Assembly (NCBI RefSeq): GCF_000972845.2
Contig: NC_040020.1
Coordinates: forward strand, 3,906,669 to 3,970,668
Length of the DNA: 64,000 nucleotides
Source: Larimichthys crocea
Taxonomy: Eukaryota; Chordata; Actinopteri; Sciaenidae
Reading direction: 5' to 3'
Each line of letters begins with the position of its first letter. Position 1 is the stretch's first letter. This document shows, piece after piece, positions 57,887-64,000 of the stretch. A program made the position numbers and the translations under genes. The notes beneath the pieces are model-generated. The model was not told the DNA's origin and did not search any database. It saw only the letters and a program-made list of their open reading frames with translations.

Positions 57887-57970
57887 AGATATTCAGTATT
57901 TTTGGCCATTTTGGCTTGAAATGTCTCAAGATATTCAGTATTTTTGGCCATTTTGGCTTGAAATGTCTCA
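57887..57970. repeat. perfect 42-bp tandem duplication
   Basis: Copies at 57887-57928 and 57929-57970, containing AGATATTCAGTATTTTTGGC, are identical. Confidence 0.97.
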
Positions 57971-60900
57971 AATATTTAATCGATTATCAGATTATAGCTG
58001 CTGATTGATTTTCCTGTTGTCGACTAACTGATCATTTCAGCTCTTGATGGAAGTTATAGAAGGAATGGCAGGTTTATTTCAGGATATGGACAGAGTGGAC
58101 ATGGATTTATTGTTTGAAATGTTTTACATGATTTTGCAGTTTTCCTGGTGGACCAGGGGTTAAGATGCATACCATATAACTGCACCATCGCTGGATTGAT
58201 ATTTGCTGTCCATAAAGGTAAAAATGCCCCCAAACAATCATTAAAAATCAGTTACATTAAAAAGAAATATTGTTGAGAGGAATTACACTATAAGACACCA
58301 GCAACACACACAGAATCTGTATGAATGTATAAATTCATATTCATCTTAATCATATTTTAGGAAGGTTGCATTGTGGTTTAAGGGGATGAAGAGTACATGT
58401 TTGCATGCTTTACGGCTGATTTACTGATTTTTCACCATAAAAGTTGACAGAAGAGTCTTTATTGTTTATAAGTAAATGTTCAAAATTAAAAGTAAAAGTA
58501 ATCATGTGCAAGGACTGATCTAATGGAGTCTGTTTGGTCAAAATCCCATGAGCCTTGTTCACTGGTCCCTAATGACAATCAATAAGTGGTGTAAACATGT
58601 TGGTCAGCAGGCAGCGAGGCAAACACGAGCACGAATAAACCTCCCGGTGGAAACAACAATTTCCTAAAGGCTTAAAAGCTAACCCATACCCAAAGTCCCG
58701 CACCATGATATTATCTGCTCTTACTGCAACCAAGATGACAGGTCTTTGATTTTAGTGTGAATGAGCTCTTCACTTAAGACATCAAACAGAACATAAAGCA
58801 ATGGGGATTTGAGAGTGATCGAGGCCCCATTGATCTTCCGCTTTCTTCTTAATTTATATTTAACCATTGGCTTGGCACCAAAAAAAGATTGTGTTTATGG
58901 CCTTCTAAAATCCATCATTAATTTCTTACTGCTAAACCCAGGCCAAACAATGTCGTAAATAATGTTAATCGCAGATGAAACTGTGCGATTTCACCATCAA
59001 CATTTTCTCAAACAGCACTGTATTTACCCCGGCTCCCACAACAAGCTGTTGAGCCTTAAAGTCTTGGTACTACAATGCAAGGAGAAGAAGTAATTGTCTA
59101 CACTGAATTGCATGAGCTCAAATGGGAACTTGCTCGGATGTGTTTGGAACCTAATTGGGAGACAGAGACGGCAAGCTGCTTTGGTGAACGGTGCCGGGTC
59201 AATGTAAATTCAAACAACATAAATTTGGTTTAAATAGTATTGAATGCAGACAAGATGCTGGGTGTGTGTGTGTGTGTGTGTGTGTGTGCTCAGGCACCAT
59301 GGCAGTAATGAATAAATGAATGAATGGTAAATTAATCCATTAATTAAACAATCTAGTCAAACAGGACTTTTTTTTTTTTGCACAGACAGGAGGAATAACT
59401 CGATATTAAACTCATTTAAATCACAATAAAACACATTTTGCTTCTTTAATATTTCCTAATCAAACAAAATATTGGTGTACAATATAATTTGGTTGTTAAA
59501 ACTAACTCCATTTTGGTAAAAACATCCAAGAAATGTAAACTTTCTTGTCATTTAATATGTTAAGATGTTTTAATAATTATTAACAATAATTCAAATCACT
59601 ACTTGTAAGTGAAAGTGGTCACGTAAAGTAATCATGCAACCAAGAACTTCAACGCTGCGTCGTCTGTTTTAGCCTCTTTCAGTTCATTGTTTCGGTTTTA
59701 TGGCTCACAACTTCACAGTGTTGGTTCAGTCTTGCCGCTCTCATCAGCGTTGTTTTCAAGCAAAAGAGAAAGTTAAGACGCGATCAGCAGCGACACAGTC
59801 ATATATTTTCCTCAGGAGTTAGTCGAGCCCAGAAAGATTTAAATAGAGACACGACCGAGTGCTAGTCTCTGTATCGGCTAGATTACTTAGACTCGTACTC
59901 TTGCCTTCCCTATTTAACACGTGTTTCCATCCATACACGTGTGTGTGATAACAGATGTGTTAAATGAGCAGCAGTAAGTGAACCAAATCGGATGCACTCT
60001 AAAGATTTCCCAGTTTGCGAGCGGATTATAAAACTGGAGAGCTGCACACCCATCTTTCTATCTCTGTCTAATTGGCATGTCTAAAAGTAGGTGTCTTTCT
60101 ACCCCACGCTATTCTGTGAGCAATTTTGGTGAAGGAAATAGTTCTGGAAAACAGAAAAGCTCAGGGTTCTAGTCCAACATAATTAATACCTATCAGCATC
60201 CAGTGACTCAGTTTTCCTTTTCCTCGAACTTGAAATGTTATGTACATGAACGGAGGCCTGAAGATAACCAGATACAAGACTACAAACAAAGTCAGCAAAC
60301 ACTGACATCCACAGCACAAAAAAGTGGTTTTATAGCTGTGAACGGGTGCAACAAAACTTTCCAGGGAGTTTATGCCAGTTTCGCATAAGTCATATTTGAG
60401 CTTGGTCTCAAGTGCTGCTTCATGAACATGATGAAATGGCCCTTTAAAGTGCTCTCAGAGGAGCTAACACTTCAAGGGCTTCTCAGAACCCACACCACTG
60501 CCTTGTATCACCCCGGGAGAGGGCGAGAAAAGAGGGCCAAAGAGAAATAGAAAGAGAACGCGAGAGACAGCGAGCAAGGGGGAGAACACTCTAAAACCAA
60601 AATGCAAAAGAGTCATAGGGGCTGAGATGAGCAAAGAAACCCTCACAGAAAAAAAAAAAGAAACTGAAAATGAAAGAGCGCCGAGCACCAAAAGAAAAAA
60701 AAAAACTTTTATTCTGAGCTGATCCTCAGATCAGATGAGATAAGAGCACAGTAAGTTCACTCTCTGCTTGCAGCTGAGTTCAGGCATTTCTTTTTCCAAC
60801 TTACTGAGTGTTGGACTAAAAGGAGGACCAGAGGAAGACGGAGGCAAGAGCAGCATGAGCGTGCCCACTAGCTTTTAGTCAGGAAGCCTAATGAGTTCCT

Positions 60901-62797
60901 GTGGGATGGAGGCTGGCTGTCAATCATACTCATTCTTCTACAACACTATGCCATGTCGTCCCGCACATGCAGAACCAAAGGGCATGAAATAATTAGAGAT
61001 GGCCAGGCAGCCACAGTGTGACTGGCTCGTCTGGCAGAGGAAGGAAGTCACAGTGTGCCTCTCTTGTGTGGAGGGGACATTTGAATTTGTTGGATTACAG
61101 TGTTGGAAGACGGCGTGCCCGCCTTCACGACGACGCTAAAATGTGACAATGAGGTAATAGCGTTACAGCATATTGCGTAATGTCGCCATGATTCCTGACT
61201 TATTGTGAGGGTGATGAAAGAGAAAAAATGGCGAGCAATGGATTCAGCGTATGATGAAAGGGAGCCCCTGCTGATGGGGCATCTGTGAGCTTCTTTTTAA
61301 AGACAGGATGGCAGAGAATGAGAAGGGGAAAGAAGGAAAAATGGATGAGCACGGAGAGGAATATCGGGGCCCATTGTTCAGCTGAGGCGACACAGTATGA
61401 GGGGGGGATGCTGTGCATACAGCTTCACGCCTGCAATAAAATATTAATCAGTCATCTATACAGTCATCCAGAGCGTGCAGGGGTTGATTATACATACCAC
61501 GCAACCAATTAACATCTCTGTACCATCCACATTTGGGCTTAACCTCTTTTTTTTTTGGCTATGAACACACAAACACAGAAGGAAAGGGAGCCGTGGGAGG
61601 GGTGGAGGGGGCAAAACAAAATGAGGCATCCCTGCAAAAAAACAAGAAGAGGATTTAGTAACATCTGCATGTGAATAGATGCTGCCTAACATCGGCAGCG
61701 GCAGTAAGGGCTTTATGTAATTGCTGATGAACAATGTCACAGAAACGACTGGGGGGGAGGGACGGCTTAGAGGAACACGTGACCAGAACTATCTTTACAT
61801 TGGGAGCTGTGTTCGAGCTGTATGACTGTGCAAATCTAAATTTCACTGTAGCCTTCGCAGATGACTCAAAGGCCTCTGAATGAGTAACAAACTTTAACTG
61901 TCAGCCGGAAACAGGACAAACAGAACAGTGGTATCTGACATTTGTTGACCCATCCAACCATCTCAACATCCTCCCGCTGTGGACTTGAAACTACTCCCAA
62001 ATTTGCTCCCGGTGGACAAAACTTACGAATCCTTTTGCCGTTAAGAGGGCTTTGTCACTTGAACAAAAGCGTTCAAGGGCTGGTGCTCTTGTTTTGCTCT
62101 TGAGGACAGTCTCAAATTCCTTATTTTGTTATTTTGTCCAAAATCAAAGAAATTCAGTTTACAGAAATGTGAGACAGAGAAATCTCACCAAAGAGGAACT
62201 AGGGAATGTCTAAAATGATTCATCAATTACAAAGATAGAGTCCAATTAATCGTCCATTGTTGCAGCTCTAAGTATAAACATGCTGTCTGCGGTTTACATT
62301 GCTGTGATCAATCCAGAAGCCCAGAGTGAACAGCCAGCGAGCCACAAAGGTTAATGGATGGCTTTTTCATTAATTCAGCCCCCCCGCCCCCCCCCCTCAC
62401 ACACTCACTAACATTCCTGACTCTCAGCTAACCTGCCTTCCGTACCTCTCCACGAGTCTTGACACGGAGTAAAAACACCCACGGTCCAAGGTTAATTACA
62501 TGTCCATCTCTTAACAAAAACAGTGCATTGTATCCTCTTTGGTTTTACGTAAAAAAGCTGGCAGGGAAAGGCAGAAGCGCCTGTGCCAGGGGTGGTGGGT
62601 TGGGCATCGGCTCAGGGGATGGAGTGTGAGGGTGTAGAGAGCAGCCAAGGTTGACCTACGAGGCGGGGCAGGAGAATTGGCCCGGGATCTGAGGCAGTGG
62701 TGTGAGGACGCTGGGGAGCCGCTCTATCCGTGGGCATCAAGCCAGCTGTGATCTACTGTATTTCTCTGTCAGGCAGGCCAGTAACACACTGATGCCA

Positions 62798-62833
62798 AGA
62801 GGAGAGGAGAGGAGAGGAGAGGAGAGGAGAGGA
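62798..62833. repeat. (GAGGA)n pentanucleotide repeat
   Basis: About seven perfect 5-bp units. Confidence 0.95.
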
Positions 62834-64000
62834 TTTGAAGCTTACAGAGGTGACACAGTAAAGTATTTGTTTGCTATCACACAATTTGGACCAGATTGTT
62901 TGACCATGACATGCAGCCTATAGTCAGCTTAGGCATCAGAACAAACTGTCTTGCTCCCTGTGACGGTCATATACAACAAAAAGATTAAATATCTATCACT
63001 TCTGCATATACAACAATTATTGCACGTACATGTCTGATCTGGAAGAGGGTTCGCTCCACTGTTGGTCCTCTGTTTCTCCCTTTTTACCAGTTAAATGATC
63101 ATTTTTGGGAGTTTTTTTTCGTAATTCAAATCAAGGGTCAAGTGTGCATATGTTGTTCAAGTTGACTGTAAAACCGTCTGTCAACTTGGCCAATAAAAGT
63201 CAAAGTGAAGTCTAAGTTGACTTGATTACACACGTCAACCCAGCTAAGTGTAACCACTTGCTTTGTGTACTATGTCTGATGGTCTGTCATTTGCTTATTG
63301 TGACTTTAGAGTCCGCCTGGGTAGTTTTGGTGTTGCATGTGGCTAAAACATATAATCCTGTGTAAGTATGCAGTAGTTGTAGATCATTTCGTCAAACTTT
63401 GCACGATCCAGTAGCAGTTTTGTGACTGGTAGGAGTGTGAAGCTCAGGTTTGATGCCATTTTTGTTTCTGTTAGGTAAATGTACATGTACACAAAGTCCC
63501 AAGAAATGATGCACAATGTGCATGAAAGTTATCTACCAAGATGTATGCACAAGTTAAGAATTTGCCCTAACAATAACAGATTTCTGGACAAGTCAACACT
63601 GAATGTCAGTCCAGGCTCCCCTATAGGCTCGAACATAACACTATCTACTACACTTTCTCCATCCCCCTGAAGAAATAGTTCTTAAATGCTCTTGAACTTA
63701 CTCCAGCTCACATTATCTCTTCCCTTCAATCACCGACTATCTACACTTTTCTCTCCCATTCCAATTTACCCTCTCGGCTCTTTCCCCTTCTCTTCTCCCG
63801 TCATTTTCCTCCCATTTCTCTATTTCTCTCCCCTTTCTCCTCGGCCTCCGCTGTCCCCAGGGGGTATGAGGCAGGCTAGGAGACTGGCTGTATGTGCCGC
63901 TGTCATGGCCTGAGCTCTCTAGTTGAGGATCCTTTGATGGTGTTGGGGATTATTCATCCTGTTCGTTGGGCCGTATAGCACTGTCACACAGCAGCAGCAG

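Larger units (their letters stand above)
55716..64000. other. upstream non-coding DNA to window edge
   Basis: No coding exon recognised over 8 kb. Holds a perfect TCF/LEF site at 55805-55814, a 42-bp duplication at 57887-57970, (CA)n at 57417-57440, (GT)n at 59261-59288, repeat remnants at about 57970-58050 and 62190-62280, and (GAGGA)n at 62798-62833. Low-repeat blocks at 56700-56815 and 58840-59215 look like candidate conserved non-coding DNA. The window ends inside a (CAG)n tract (63990-64000). Confidence 0.55.

Noticed and set aside
1..64000. Search for tRNA, rRNA or a second multi-exon gene
   Set aside because: No tRNA-like folds or rRNA signatures noticed by eye, and no second set of phase-consistent exons found; a covariance-model scan was not possible.

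Overview
The window is vertebrate nuclear DNA, most likely from a ray-finned (teleost) fish. Coding information is split into short exons with GT-AG introns. The DNA is full of (CA)n/(GT)n, (GA)n and homopolymer tracts, and several interspersed repeats are of types I recognise from teleost genomes. There is no bacterial-style gene packing, and almost every long open frame outside the exons below is a low-complexity shadow.

One gene dominates: lef1 (lymphoid enhancer-binding factor 1, the HMG-box transcription factor that carries nuclear beta-catenin in Wnt signalling). It lies on the minus strand. I could place ten coding exons with base-level splice junctions and matching phases: 42968-42756, 40753-40687, 39459-39332, 21284-21152, 17506-17416, 15322-15203, 14443-14281, 13477-13370, 11452-11404 and 10784-10743, with the stop at 10752-10750. 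They join to a 368-residue protein. A final, mainly non-coding exon runs from 2693 to about 1150, where there is a poly(A) signal. If the small stop-bearing exon 10 is skipped, this last exon supplies a different in-frame C-terminus of about 26 residues beginning GGKR. The counterpart of the mammalian alternatively spliced exon between exons 5 and 6 was not found.

Layout: 1-870 is probably the 3' flank of a plus-strand neighbour converging on lef1 (hadh would be expected from vertebrate synteny, but no coding part is visible). 1150-42968 is the lef1 body, with an 18 kb intron 3 and an 8 kb intron 10. 42969-45600 is 5' UTR and CpG-rich promoter territory with TCF/LEF motifs. 45600-64000 is gene-free upstream DNA with nested and mosaic transposon remnants at 48.6-50.2 kb and 54.75-55.7 kb, plus sequence that may be regulatory.

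By eye I counted ten perfect copies of the TCF/LEF core AGATCAAAG across the window, against about 0.5-0.7 expected by chance. This fits a self-regulated Wnt-pathway locus. I saw no unknown multi-gene system. The most interesting items are the alternative C-terminus, the changed second NLK-type phosphosite, the motif enrichment, a potential (UG)n/(CA)n hairpin next to the exon 8 donor, three unrelated perfect tandem duplications that are all 41-42 bp, and the nested transposon insertion.
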